Positions 18,441-26,696 of a DNA stretch of 64,000 bases are shown here, one piece after another. Made by a program: the position numbers and the translations under genes. The DNA lies in contig JADJEE010000012.1 in assembly GCA_016709225.1 (NCBI GenBank), positions 2,275,501-2,339,500 on the forward strand. Direction: 5' to 3'. Under the pieces are notes generated by a model that saw only the letters and a list, made by a program, of their open reading frames with translations, was not told the origin of the DNA and searched no databases. This DNA comes from Deltaproteobacteria bacterium (lineage in GTDB: Bacteria > Myxococcota_A > Polyangia > Nannocystales > Nannocystaceae). Position 1 is the stretch's first letter. The number at the start of each line of letters is the position of its first letter.

Positions 18441-19352
18441 TCAGCGCGGCTCGAGGATGTCGCGGTGCTCGGCGCTCATGCTGCCGAAGTGCACGTTGCC
18501 CCTGATCTCGGCCACGCTGGGGAACACCTCGGTCTGCATGCAGTGCACCGCCTTGCCCCACCGGCTCCACCCATTGCCGGGCGGCTCGTCGACGATCGGC
18601 GTGAGCCCGTGGTGACGCACGAACTGGGTCAGCATCTCGCCCCAGACCTGCTTCACGACGGCAGGGATGCTGCCCATTGCGATCTCGGAGCCGGCGACCA
18701 CCTGGCTGGAGAAGCGCTCGATGGCGACGGTCTCGAACACACAGCGATCGTCGCGGTAGCCGAACGAGCTGCCCACGTCGAAGCGAAACGCGCGACGACC
18801 GGCGAGGAAATGACACTGGTTGTAGTAGACCGCGATGTCGGCCAGCTTGCGAGCGATGACCGCGACCAGCAGGCCACCGCCGGGCACCAGCGCCGCGAGG
18901 ATGCTCGCGAGCGCACCAGCGGCCTGGCGGATCTGCTTGTCGTTGTCGTCTTCGAACTCGCGCTTGAGCGTCTGCACGGTGAAGCCGGTGCCATGCTTGG
19001 TCACGAGCCCGACGCAGTCGGTGTGCAGGTCGGGCATCATCCAGTCGCGCACGCGTTCGGGCACTGGCACCGGGATCGGAATGCCAGCGACCGGGATCGT
19101 CACATAGACGTTGAACGGCCTGATGCGCGCGACGCCGCGGAATCGCAGCGTACCGCTGCCGTTCCAGGTTCGATCGCTCCACTGCACCGAGGCGGTGTTG
19201 GCCGCCATGTAGCGCGGCATGTTGGCCATCAGGGAACCGCCGATGGCTGCGATTTGGCTCCGGTCACGCGGCGGCCTCACGCAGATGCGGAACCGGTTCA
19301 TGTGTACATTGCCGTAGCCGTTGTGGATGGAGATGGATGTGAAGTCGCTCAT
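18441..19352 (-). CDS. Unrecognised 303-residue protein
   Basis: The frame from ATG 19352 to the stop at 18441 has strong GC third-position bias along its length, so it is a real gene. There is no signal peptide. A central hydrophobic glycine-rich segment, SILAALVPGGGLLVAVIA, near residues 148-165 could cross or dip into a membrane. An early region is Pro/Ile/Val-rich (VYVTIPVAGIPIPVPVPE). The C-terminal third has several His and Trp. I recognise no domain. It is divergent from the beta-propeller lipoprotein gene, and the region between them carries two TCACGTGA palindromes. Confidence 0.7.
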   Translation of the reverse strand: MSDFTSISIHNGYGNVHMNRFRICVRPPRDRSQIAAIGGSLMANMPRYMAANTASVQWSDRTWNGSGTLRFRGVARIRPFNVYVTIPVAGIPIPVPVPERVRDWMMPDLHTDCVGLVTKHGTGFTVQTLKREFEDDNDKQIRQAAGALASILAALVPGGGLLVAVIARKLADIAVYYNQCHFLAGRRAFRFDVGSSFGYRDDRCVFETVAIERFSSQVVAGSEIAMGSIPAVVKQVWGEMLTQFVRHHGLTPIVDEPPGNGWSRWGKAVHCMQTEVFPSVAEIRGNVHFGSMSAEHRDILEPR

Positions 19353-19432
19353 GGTCGTCGGGGAGGGGGACCCGATCCCAGCGACTGCGAATCGCCGGAC
19401 TCGAGAGAGCTACGCCCGAGCGCGCGCCGTGC

Positions 19433-19476
19433 TTCACGTGATCGGGTCGGCGCCGGCGGCGACACGATCACGTGAA
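19433..19476. promoter_or_regulatory. Perfect 12-bp inverted repeat with two TCACGTGA palindromes (operator candidate)
   Basis: TTCACGTGATCG at 19433-19444 is the exact reverse complement of CGATCACGTGAA at 19465-19476, with 20 nt between. Each arm also contains the self-complementary octamer TCACGTGA (19434-19441 and 19468-19475), 34 bp apart or just over three helical turns. It lies in the 223-bp gap between divergent genes starting at 19352 and 19576, where operators are expected. It could bind a dimeric regulator at two sites, or fold as a stem-loop in RNA. Nothing else was seen in the gap. Confidence 0.5.
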
Positions 19477-19575
19477 CCGAGCGGGGGTCGTGGGCATCAC
19501 TGGAAAGCTGTCATGGCAGGCCAGGACTCGCGGTGAGCCGTCTCGGCGGCCTCGCGCGACTTCCCCTGCGACACG

Positions 19576-20952
19576 ATGCGCCACCGCTCCCCCGCGATCC
19601 ACCACGTCACCGTCGCGCTTGCCCTCGCCGCCTGCGGTCGCGACGACGCCCACGATGCCGACACGAGCACCGAGTCCTCCACCGGCTCGGCATCGACGGC
19701 TTCGACGAGCGTCTCCGCCACCGCAGATGCCACCGGCATCACGACCGACAGCTCGGCCGAAGCGAGCTCGGGCGTGACCGCCTCGACCACCGACGCGGGC
19801 GATGACACCACCACCACCGGCGAACCCGTCGGCCCTGGCGGCTGCGCTGGCGAGGGCGCGCCGCTCACCGATCTCGAGCGCGACATCGCGGAGCTCCCCG
19901 CCGACACCTGGTGGTCTGCGCCCGACACGAAGATGCGTGCGGTGTGCTCCGACGATCTGAGCGAGTACATGTGTGCATCCGTCATCGCGGCGTGGAGCGG
20001 CGGCGCGTGGGATCCCGTGCATCGGCAGATGCTGATCTTCGGCGGCGGCCACACCGACTCGGGGGACAACGCGCTCTACGCCTTCGACCTGGGCACGCTC
20101 GCGTGGTCGCGACTCACCGAGCACTCGTCGGTCGATCTGAAGGACGCGGATCCCCTGCCCGATGGGCAACCCGCGTCGCGCCACACCTACGACGGGCTGC
20201 AGTACCTCACGGGCGCGCAGCGCCTGTTCGCGTGGGGCGGATCGCAGTGGGAGAACGGCGGCATCACGAACATCACGTGGACGTTCGATCACGCCTCGGG
20301 CTGGCACGACACCGGCGTGCAACCGCCGATGCCGTTCACCTACGCCCACGGCACGGCCTACGACGCCGCCAGCGATCGCGTGATCATGCACCACGACTAC
20401 GGCCTGCACGCCTTCGACCCCGCGAGCAACACATGGACCAAGCTCGAGGACTACGGCACGCCGCCCTACTGGCCGCGCTATTCGATCTCGGGTGACTACC
20501 GCGGCGTCGTCGACAGCTCGCGCGGGCTGGTGTGGTTCCTCGGTGCGCGGCTCTACCTGGTCTACGATCTCGCCACCGGTGAGCACGTCACTGACGACTG
20601 GATCACGCAGGGCGGCGGCGCGTTCACCAACGCCGATGCGGTCGCCGGTCACCCCGAGCAGGTGATCCAGACCGGCGGCGCCGTCGTGATCGAGGCCGCA
20701 GGGCCCGGCGTCGACTACGATCCCGCGGGCGACGCCCTGGTCGCGTGGGCCGGCGGTGCGCCGTGGCGCCTCGATCTCGCGAGTAAGACGTGGAGCGAGC
20801 TCTCGGCCGAGGGCGCCCCCGCAGCACCGCAATCATCGGGCGGCACGTACGGTCGCTGGCGCTACGTCCCCCGCGTCAACGCGTTCATCCTCGTCAACGA
20901 CGTCGACCAGGACGTGGTGTTCTACAAGCACACCGCCGGCTGCGGTCCGTGA
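19576..20952 (+). CDS. Kelch-type beta-propeller lipoprotein
   Basis: 458 residues. The signal HHVTVALALAACGRD places the lipidated Cys near residue 20, followed by a Ser/Thr/Ala/Asp linker to about residue 87. The rest holds four-stranded blade-like units with the Gly-Gly and spaced Tyr/Trp signature of Kelch or galactose-oxidase propellers, e.g. MLIFGGGHTDSGDNALYAFD, LFAWGGSQWENGG and ALVAWAGGAPWRLDL. No copper-site residues of galactose oxidase could be identified. Likely a surface or periplasmic binding protein. The upstream region carries the TCACGTGA inverted repeat. Confidence 0.8.
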   Translation: MRHRSPAIHHVTVALALAACGRDDAHDADTSTESSTGSASTASTSVSATADATGITTDSSAEASSGVTASTTDAGDDTTTTGEPVGPGGCAGEGAPLTDLERDIAELPADTWWSAPDTKMRAVCSDDLSEYMCASVIAAWSGGAWDPVHRQMLIFGGGHTDSGDNALYAFDLGTLAWSRLTEHSSVDLKDADPLPDGQPASRHTYDGLQYLTGAQRLFAWGGSQWENGGITNITWTFDHASGWHDTGVQPPMPFTYAHGTAYDAASDRVIMHHDYGLHAFDPASNTWTKLEDYGTPPYWPRYSISGDYRGVVDSSRGLVWFLGARLYLVYDLATGEHVTDDWITQGGGAFTNADAVAGHPEQVIQTGGAVVIEAAGPGVDYDPAGDALVAWAGGAPWRLDLASKTWSELSAEGAPAAPQSSGGTYGRWRYVPRVNAFILVNDVDQDVVFYKHTAGCGP

Positions 20953-21061
20953 TCCCGCGGGCGACCACCAACCGGTGCCGCGCAGGTCGTGGGTGTGGTG
21001 GAACCGCTGCGCGCGCGGGTAACCTGGGCGTCGCGGTCGGCGTCCGATCGCCTGCACCGTC

Positions 21062-22087
21062 ATGTCGTCGCTCGCCATCCCGCTGTCCATCCTCGATCTC
21101 GCGCCGATCCGCGAGGGCGGCACCGTCGCCGATGCGCTGCACGAGAGCCTCGCGCTCGCCCGCGCCGCCGAGCGCCTGGGCTACCGGCGCCACTGGGTCG
21201 CGGAGCACCACGGCATGCCTGGCATCGCGAGCGCGGCGACGGCGGTCGTGATGGCCCACCTCGCGGCGGGCACGTCGACGATTCGCATCGGGGCCGGCGG
21301 CATCATGCTGCCGAATCACGCGCCGCTGGTGATCGCCGAGCAGTTCGGCACGCTCGCGGCGCTGCACCCTGGCCGCATCGACCTCGGCCTGGGGCGTGCG
21401 CCGGGCAGCGACGGGCGCACCGCTCGCGCGCTGCGTCGCGACCCCGCGCGCGCCGACGCGTTCGCCGATGACGTGCGCGAGCTGCAGCAGCTACTGGCGC
21501 GACCGAGCCCCACGCAAGCGATCGTCGCGACCCCGGGCGCCGGCAGCGACGTGCCGCTGTGGATCCTCGGCTCGAGTTTGTTCGGGGCCCAGCTCGCGGC
21601 CGCCTACGGGCTGCCGTTCGCGTTCGCCTCGCACTTCGCACCCGACGCCTTGATGGATGCGCTCGCGATCTACCGCCGTCGCTTCGTGCCCTCGGCGCAG
21701 CTCGAGCAGCCCTACGCCATGCTCGGCCTCAACGTCCTCGCCGCCGAGACCGACGCGGCCGCGCGCCGCTCGTTCACGACCGTGCAGCAGGCCTTCGCCA
21801 ACCTCGTGCGCGGCCAACCCGGCAAGTTCCGACCGCCCGTCGCCGACATCGAGGGCCACTGGTCCGCGGCCGAGAAGCAGCATGCCGAGCACATGCTGCG
21901 TCACGCCGTCGTCGGCTCACCCAGCACCGTGCGCGATGGCCTCGCACGCTTCGTCGAGCAGACCCGCGCCAACGAGCTGATCATCACGACCACGACCTGG
22001 GATCCCGCGCAGCGTCTCGCGTCGTACGCGATCGTGGCGGAGCTCGCCGGACTCGAGGGCGCCGCCGCACTGCCGCCCGCATCGTGA
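21062..22087 (+). CDS. LLM-class flavin-dependent oxidoreductase (luciferase-like monooxygenase fold)
   Basis: 341 residues, the normal length. It begins with the hallmark PLSILDLAPIREG, followed by RRHWVAEHHGMPGIASAA, GGIMLPNHAPLVIAEQFGTL and GRIDLGLGRAPG, and has the late VVGSPSTVRDGL. These match the group 1 luciferase-family oxidoreductases (MsnO8-type), TIM-barrel enzymes using FMNH2 or F420. It is not a bacterial luciferase: there is no beta subunit or fatty acid reductase nearby. The substrate cannot be inferred; the gene stands alone and converges on the heme lipoprotein gene. Confidence 0.92.
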   Translation: MSSLAIPLSILDLAPIREGGTVADALHESLALARAAERLGYRRHWVAEHHGMPGIASAATAVVMAHLAAGTSTIRIGAGGIMLPNHAPLVIAEQFGTLAALHPGRIDLGLGRAPGSDGRTARALRRDPARADAFADDVRELQQLLARPSPTQAIVATPGAGSDVPLWILGSSLFGAQLAAAYGLPFAFASHFAPDALMDALAIYRRRFVPSAQLEQPYAMLGLNVLAAETDAAARRSFTTVQQAFANLVRGQPGKFRPPVADIEGHWSAAEKQHAEHMLRHAVVGSPSTVRDGLARFVEQTRANELIITTTTWDPAQRLASYAIVAELAGLEGAAALPPAS

Positions 22088-22120
22088 GCGACCCCACCCA
22101 GGCGCGAGCTCGCCCCCGTC

Positions 22121-23719
22121 CTACTGCTCGAGCACGGCGGCCGCGAGCTCGATCTGCTCGTCGGTGAGGTGCCGGAAGCGGGCCGGCGGCATGAGCAGCG
22201 CCGAGTCCTTCGGGGCCCGGAGCCGATCGGCCGCGAGCTGCTTCTCGGCCGCCGACATCTGATCGAGGGTCTCGACGTTGAAGCGCGCGCGCGTGAGCGA
22301 CTGATCGAGCCGCGAGTTGTGGCACTGGATGCACATCTGCGTGAGGATCTCCTCGCCGGTCGCGTCGGGCCGCGGCGTGATCGTCATGTCGGGCAGCGCT
22401 GCGTCGAGGAACACGTCGCTGATGTCGGGCAGCTGATCGGGCGAGGTGACGCCGTTGCGCACGTCGAGGTACGCGTCGGTCATGTCGGCGACCTTCTGCG
22501 CATCGGTCACGCGGAAGTCGTGATACGGCGGCGGGATCGCGCTGCCGCCGAGGTAGGCGGCATAGAGACCATCCCAGGTGTTGCTCTGGCCCGGCGGCAC
22601 GTTCACGCCCGGCTGCATCGGGTTCGAGGCGGTGACCTCGTTGTTGATCATGTCGGTGATGAACTGATTGGGCTGCGCGATGAAGCCGTTGTTCTCGACG
22701 AAGTTCTCGAGCGCCGGTGGGCCGGCGAAGGTGCCCTGCGGGGCGCGGCAGCCGCTGGCGTAGTTGAGCGCGGGGATGCCGGCGTAGTCCTCACCGGAGT
22801 GCGCAGCGCGGAAGTCCGCGCACAGGAAGACGTTGCCCTGGGGCTCGTCGAACAACCAGTGCGTCCACGGGAACTGCAGCTCCTGCATGCGCAGGATCGA
22901 TGCCGTGCCGGGACCATCGGGCTCGTGGCATTGCTTGCAATCGAAGATGGTGTTGGCGATGTCGACGTCCTCGTAGAGCGTGTACTTGGTGTAGTCGCTC
23001 TCGATCGCGGGCGTGAAGAGATCACCGGGTGAGCAGCCGCCGGGCTGGTCGTTGCAGGCCTGCTCGAACTTGAAGAGGAAGAAGCGCAGCTGATCGTTCG
23101 CGGTGGTGTCCTTGGCGACCAGCTCGACGAACTGCTCGCCGCGCGTGAAGCCGAGCGCGGCGTAGTGATCGTTGGGCAGCAGGTTGCCCTGGCGCGGCTG
23201 GCCGCCGCGCGGTCGGGTGAACATGATGGCGCGGGGATTGATCGGCGAGACCAGCCGCATCACCAGCGACGACGAGTGCGAGCTGAGCGCGAACGACGTG
23301 GTCGTCGGATCGGTCATGTCGAGACCAATGAAGTTCTGCAGCTCCACGAGGCTCGCGATCGTCGGCTGATCGTCGGTGGCGCAGAACGCCTGCGAGATCG
23401 GGTCGCCGTGCCCGCGGGCACACAGCGCATCGTGCTGGTCCTCGCCGTCGGGCAGACCATCGAAGGGATCGGTCGGATAGTCGTCGCCGCCACCGCCGGT
23501 GCTCTCCTCGCCGCCACCGCCCGAGCTCGAGTCGCCGCCGCCCTGCGTGGTGCCGGGGCCTCCACCGCTGCCGCTGCTGCCGTCGCTGCCCATGCCCACC
23601 GTTGCCGAGGGCAAGGTATCGCCCTCGCTGCCGCTGCTGCCGTCGGCGCCCATCGGGCTCGCACCCGCGTAGCAACCCGCCAGACATGAACCAATCCACA
23701 ACCACGCTGAGCGTCGCAT
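22121..23719 (-). CDS. Cytochrome c-like lipoprotein with two CxxCH sites
   Basis: 532 residues from ATG 23719. The lipobox LAGC is at about residue 16 and is followed by a Gly/Ser-rich linker to about residue 85. Heme motifs are CKQCH at 261-265 and CIQCH at 463-467. After the first comes ELQFPWTHWLFDEP, shared with the single-site paralogue at 815-2464. The end, MPPARFRHLTDEQIELAAAVLE, resembles the closing helix of c-type cytochrome domains that supplies a Met ligand region. It is probably a periplasmic or outer membrane electron carrier. An in-frame start at 23746 would put nine residues before the signal and is less likely. Confidence 0.85.
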   Translation of the reverse strand: MRRSAWLWIGSCLAGCYAGASPMGADGSSGSEGDTLPSATVGMGSDGSSGSGGGPGTTQGGGDSSSGGGGEESTGGGGDDYPTDPFDGLPDGEDQHDALCARGHGDPISQAFCATDDQPTIASLVELQNFIGLDMTDPTTTSFALSSHSSSLVMRLVSPINPRAIMFTRPRGGQPRQGNLLPNDHYAALGFTRGEQFVELVAKDTTANDQLRFFLFKFEQACNDQPGGCSPGDLFTPAIESDYTKYTLYEDVDIANTIFDCKQCHEPDGPGTASILRMQELQFPWTHWLFDEPQGNVFLCADFRAAHSGEDYAGIPALNYASGCRAPQGTFAGPPALENFVENNGFIAQPNQFITDMINNEVTASNPMQPGVNVPPGQSNTWDGLYAAYLGGSAIPPPYHDFRVTDAQKVADMTDAYLDVRNGVTSPDQLPDISDVFLDAALPDMTITPRPDATGEEILTQMCIQCHNSRLDQSLTRARFNVETLDQMSAAEKQLAADRLRAPKDSALLMPPARFRHLTDEQIELAAAVLEQ

Positions 23720-23866
23720 CGTCGCATCCCCCACGCAGGTCTTCACCCGCGTTGCCGTCGGTAACTCGGCGCCCGCGCGGATTACAGCTGGGGTGCGCAG
23801 CGCGTCGGTCTACGCACCGAGGTGCAGCACCCCGCAAAGAAGTCAGAGGCGGGCAAGGGGTGCTGC

Positions 23867-23872
23867 TACGCT
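23867..23872 (+). promoter_or_regulatory. Candidate -10 box TACGCT, 10 nt before ATG 23883
   Basis: TACGCT is followed after ten bases by the start codon of a lipoprotein gene, with no Shine-Dalgarno-like sequence in the gap. It lies in the 163-bp region divergent from the heme lipoprotein. Confidence 0.4.
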
Positions 23873-23882
23873 CGCGACCTTC

Positions 23883-24572
23883 ATGCTCCGCACGCTGACG
23901 CTGTCCCTCGTCGCTCTCACGGCATGTGCGAAGACCTCGACGCCGGGCTCCGACGGCGATGCGCCGACGCCGCCCGCCAAGCCGACCGATCGCGACAGCC
24001 CCGAGCCCGAGCTGCCGGCACCGCTGCCGCGCGATGATCGAGCCGCCGTCGCGGAGGCGCTGCGGCCCCACGGCGTCACGCTCGACGACAGCGACTGCAT
24101 CGCGTGGCCGCCGAGCTTCCCCCGCGTGGTCGTGATCGGCTCGTTCGCCAACGATCGCGGCTGCCAGCACAGCGGCACGCTGGTGGACCGGCAGTGGTCC
24201 ACCGACGAGGCCTCGGTCGCGGGCCTCGCGACCCGTGGCTTCGCGTCGGCGAGTCTCGACGACAAGCACACCATCGCCCGCGCGTGGGTCGACGAGGTCA
24301 ACCACGCCTTCGGCCACGACTTCGTCACGGCCAGCGAGCCGGCGTTCTCACAGCCTGGCAGCCCCGCGTTCACGCCCGTGCACGTGCGCGACGACAAGCT
24401 CGCGGGCGTCGTCATCGAGGGCTGGGTTCGCCTGCCGTCCGGCATGGTCGACGAGACCGCGTACGCGTTCGAGAAGCACCGGATCACACGCGACGGCGCG
24501 CACAGCCATGAGTCCGATCGGCGCTTCGCGGTCGACGGCGCGGTGCTGCGCGGCGAGACGACGAAGCCGTAG
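23883..24572 (+). CDS. Hypothetical lipoprotein
   Basis: 229 residues from ATG 23883, giving MLRTLTLSLVALTACAKT with lipobox LTAC at residue 15. A Pro-rich linker (residues 20-50) leads to a domain of about 175 residues containing DSDCIAWPPSFPRVVVIGSFAN, a second Cys in DRGCQHSG that may pair with the first, and an all-beta C-terminus. The frame extends upstream to 23793 without merit. No function recognised. It ends 20 nt from the convergent gene at 24593. Confidence 0.65.
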   Translation: MLRTLTLSLVALTACAKTSTPGSDGDAPTPPAKPTDRDSPEPELPAPLPRDDRAAVAEALRPHGVTLDDSDCIAWPPSFPRVVVIGSFANDRGCQHSGTLVDRQWSTDEASVAGLATRGFASASLDDKHTIARAWVDEVNHAFGHDFVTASEPAFSQPGSPAFTPVHVRDDKLAGVVIEGWVRLPSGMVDETAYAFEKHRITRDGAHSHESDRRFAVDGAVLRGETTKP

Positions 24573-24592
24573 CGGCACTGCGCCGGTCGGCT

Positions 24593-26611
24593 TCAGAAGC
24601 GCGCCGAGATCACCGAGTTCCCGCCGTCGCGCACGACCTCGTCGGCGTGGATCGTGATCAACGCGGTCCCCGGTGCCAACCCGAGCTTGCTGCTCAGATC
24701 GATCTCCGGCAGGGTGCTCTGAGCGAAGCCGTCGGTCCCCAGCTGACCGAGCAGACCCACCACCAGCTGCGCCTCGAGCAGCTCGGTGAGCGACTCCTCC
24801 ATGCCGATGTGCGCGTCGTCGGCGGTGAGCTCGGTCTGCACCAGCTCGACCTCGCCGAGATCGATCGAGACGCCGGTCTCACCCGCGTTCAGGCTCATCT
24901 CCACCACCAGTGTGGTGAATGCGGTGAACTCGACGGGGTTGCCGTTGCTGGTGAAGCTGGCATCGATGCGGATGTCGCCGATCGTCGCCAGCAGCTTTCC
25001 GCCGGGTCCACAGTCGGAGATCGTCGGCGCGAGCATGCCGCTGACGTCGACCTTCAGGTCCTCCAGCAGCCCGCCGCCGGCGCCATCGCCAAGCGGGAAC
25101 TCGAGCAGGCCGCCGCGCCAGCCCGCGAACAGCAGCTGGTTGAGCGTGTCGTCGGCGAGCACGATCTCGAGCGGCGCGCTGCGAGGCATCGAGAGCGCCT
25201 GCGGGCCGGCCCCGCAGCCGTCGCGATTGGGCACGCCGTCGTTCTCGTAGGGCGTGACGGCGAGCGTCGGGTAGCCACCGGCACGCAACACCACCGCACC
25301 GCCCTGCGGTGGCGAGGGCTCGGGGGGCGCGACGCCGTCGTGGAAGTCGGTGCTGGCGAAGTCGGCCACCAGCTCGACCGGGATCGACTTGCGCGCGTTG
25401 CCGAGGTTGGGAAAGTCGAAGGTCGTCGCCAGCGAGAGGTCCGACAGGCCACCGGCGAGCGCGGGGCCGAGGTTCGACTCGATCTGGTCCTCGAGTGCGC
25501 CCTCGAGGCTCGAGACCAGCGAGTCGTGGATGAAGATCTCGACCACCGACAGCAGGAAGTTGGTCCAGCCGTTGTTGGACCAGATGTCGACGTCGTCGGG
25601 ATCGACCGTCGCGTCGACACCCGAGAGCGTCGCGACCAGGTGGTGCTCGGCGTCGACGTCGATCGAGAGCAGGCCGTCGACCTGCACCGCGGATACGCTC
25701 ACGCCGCCGGTGCCGTCGCCACCGGCGAGCTCGCAACCGAAGTTGGTGCAGTCGAAGACGAGGTCGCCGACGATGTCCTGGATCGCCGCGCCGATGTGGA
25801 TGCCACCGTCGGCGCCCTGCAACGAGACCTCGGCGCTGCCGAGATCGAGCGAGCTGAGGTAGACGTCGAAGCCCGCACTGCTGGTGATCGGCGTGGTTGG
25901 ATCGGCGAACTGGTTGGTGTCGAACGACGCCAACGCGAGCTCGAGCGCGGTCGCGAGATCGTCGAGCGGCAGCGCGTGGTCGCCGTCATCGAGCGACTCC
26001 TGACCGAGCCAGAAGCCGAGCCCCTCGGGTACGGGTTGGTCGCCCGCGGTCATCGGCTCGCGGAAGCCGGTCGACCACAGGAACGACTGCACGCGACGGC
26101 GCGCGTTGCCGGCGCTATCGGTGGCCTCGAACACCAGGAGGTTGCCGCCGACCACCGCATCGACGGTGTGGCTGAAGCTGCCATCGGGCGCGACCTCGAC
26201 CGGCTCGCCACCGAGCGTCAGGGAGGTGATGTCACCCAGGCCGCTGTGGACGTTTCCGGTCACCGTGACGCTCGACGACCCGACCGCGCCGGTCACGGTC
26301 GCGGCGCGGGGCGGGTACTCGACGTCGATCGCGGGGCGGCAGGCGTTGTCGACCAGCGGTGCGTGGGTGCAGGTATCGCCGTCACACTGATCGATCGTGC
26401 ACGGATCGCCGTCGTCGCAGGTGGCCATGCAATCGCCCGCGGTCCCGTCGGCCTCGGCCGCGGTCGCACTGACCGTATTGCCGCCGCCGCTGCTGTCGCC
26501 CGCACTGCCACCGCCGTCGGCATGGCTGGTGTCGTGGCGGCAGGCACCGCACACCAACGAGGCGACCAGCGCGCCCATGCTCGGAAACCAACCCGCCGCC
26601 CGTCCACGCAT
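24593..26611 (-). CDS. Large lipoprotein with Ig-like and possible TULIP/BPI-like lipid-binding domains
   Basis: 672 residues from ATG 26611. The lipobox is LVCGAC (Cys near residue 23), then a Gly/Ser/Ala linker and a small Cys-rich unit (CDDGDPCTIDQCDGDTC). An Ig-like domain spans about residues 95-185 (VTGAVGSSSVTVTGNVHSGL). The remaining 480 residues combine long amphipathic helices (VSSLEGALEDQIESNLGPAL) with extended strands and DDTLNQLLFAGWRGGLLEF, a pattern that recalls BPI/LBP-type (TULIP) proteins, which hold lipid in an elongated barrel. That assignment is by eye only. The open frame continues to 27661 but there lies antisense to the gene at 26697 and was not used. Confidence 0.75.
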   Translation of the reverse strand: MRGRAAGWFPSMGALVASLVCGACRHDTSHADGGGSAGDSSGGGNTVSATAAEADGTAGDCMATCDDGDPCTIDQCDGDTCTHAPLVDNACRPAIDVEYPPRAATVTGAVGSSSVTVTGNVHSGLGDITSLTLGGEPVEVAPDGSFSHTVDAVVGGNLLVFEATDSAGNARRRVQSFLWSTGFREPMTAGDQPVPEGLGFWLGQESLDDGDHALPLDDLATALELALASFDTNQFADPTTPITSSAGFDVYLSSLDLGSAEVSLQGADGGIHIGAAIQDIVGDLVFDCTNFGCELAGGDGTGGVSVSAVQVDGLLSIDVDAEHHLVATLSGVDATVDPDDVDIWSNNGWTNFLLSVVEIFIHDSLVSSLEGALEDQIESNLGPALAGGLSDLSLATTFDFPNLGNARKSIPVELVADFASTDFHDGVAPPEPSPPQGGAVVLRAGGYPTLAVTPYENDGVPNRDGCGAGPQALSMPRSAPLEIVLADDTLNQLLFAGWRGGLLEFPLGDGAGGGLLEDLKVDVSGMLAPTISDCGPGGKLLATIGDIRIDASFTSNGNPVEFTAFTTLVVEMSLNAGETGVSIDLGEVELVQTELTADDAHIGMEESLTELLEAQLVVGLLGQLGTDGFAQSTLPEIDLSSKLGLAPGTALITIHADEVVRDGGNSVISARF

Positions 26612-26619
26612 CGCGATCC

Positions 26620-26625
26620 ACCGTA
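26620..26625 (-). promoter_or_regulatory. Candidate -10 box TACGGT, 8 nt before ATG 26611
   Basis: Read on the minus strand, TACGGT is followed by eight bases and the ATG. With the box at 26684-26689 it makes a compact divergent promoter region of 85 bp in which both genes appear to lack leaders. Confidence 0.45.
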
Positions 26626-26683
26626 GCACGCTCGACGCGCGCCATCGACCGCCAGGATTTGGTCTCGGCGACATCGGCTGATG

Positions 26684-26689
26684 TACTCT
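26684..26689 (+). promoter_or_regulatory. Candidate -10 box TACTCT, 7 nt before ATG 26697
   Basis: TACTCT precedes the start codon by seven bases with no purine-rich ribosome-binding site. It is the partner of the minus-strand box at 26620-26625. Confidence 0.45.
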
Positions 26690-26696
26690 GATCGCT

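Noticed and set aside
18391..18450. GCGCTGA / TCAGCGC inverted repeat at the convergent stops near 18400
   Set aside because: Loop is over 35 nt and the arms overlap stop codons; likely chance.
21062..22087. Bioluminescence or F420 pathway system
   Set aside because: Only one LLM-family gene with group 1 features; no luciferase beta subunit, fatty acid reductase or F420 gene nearby.
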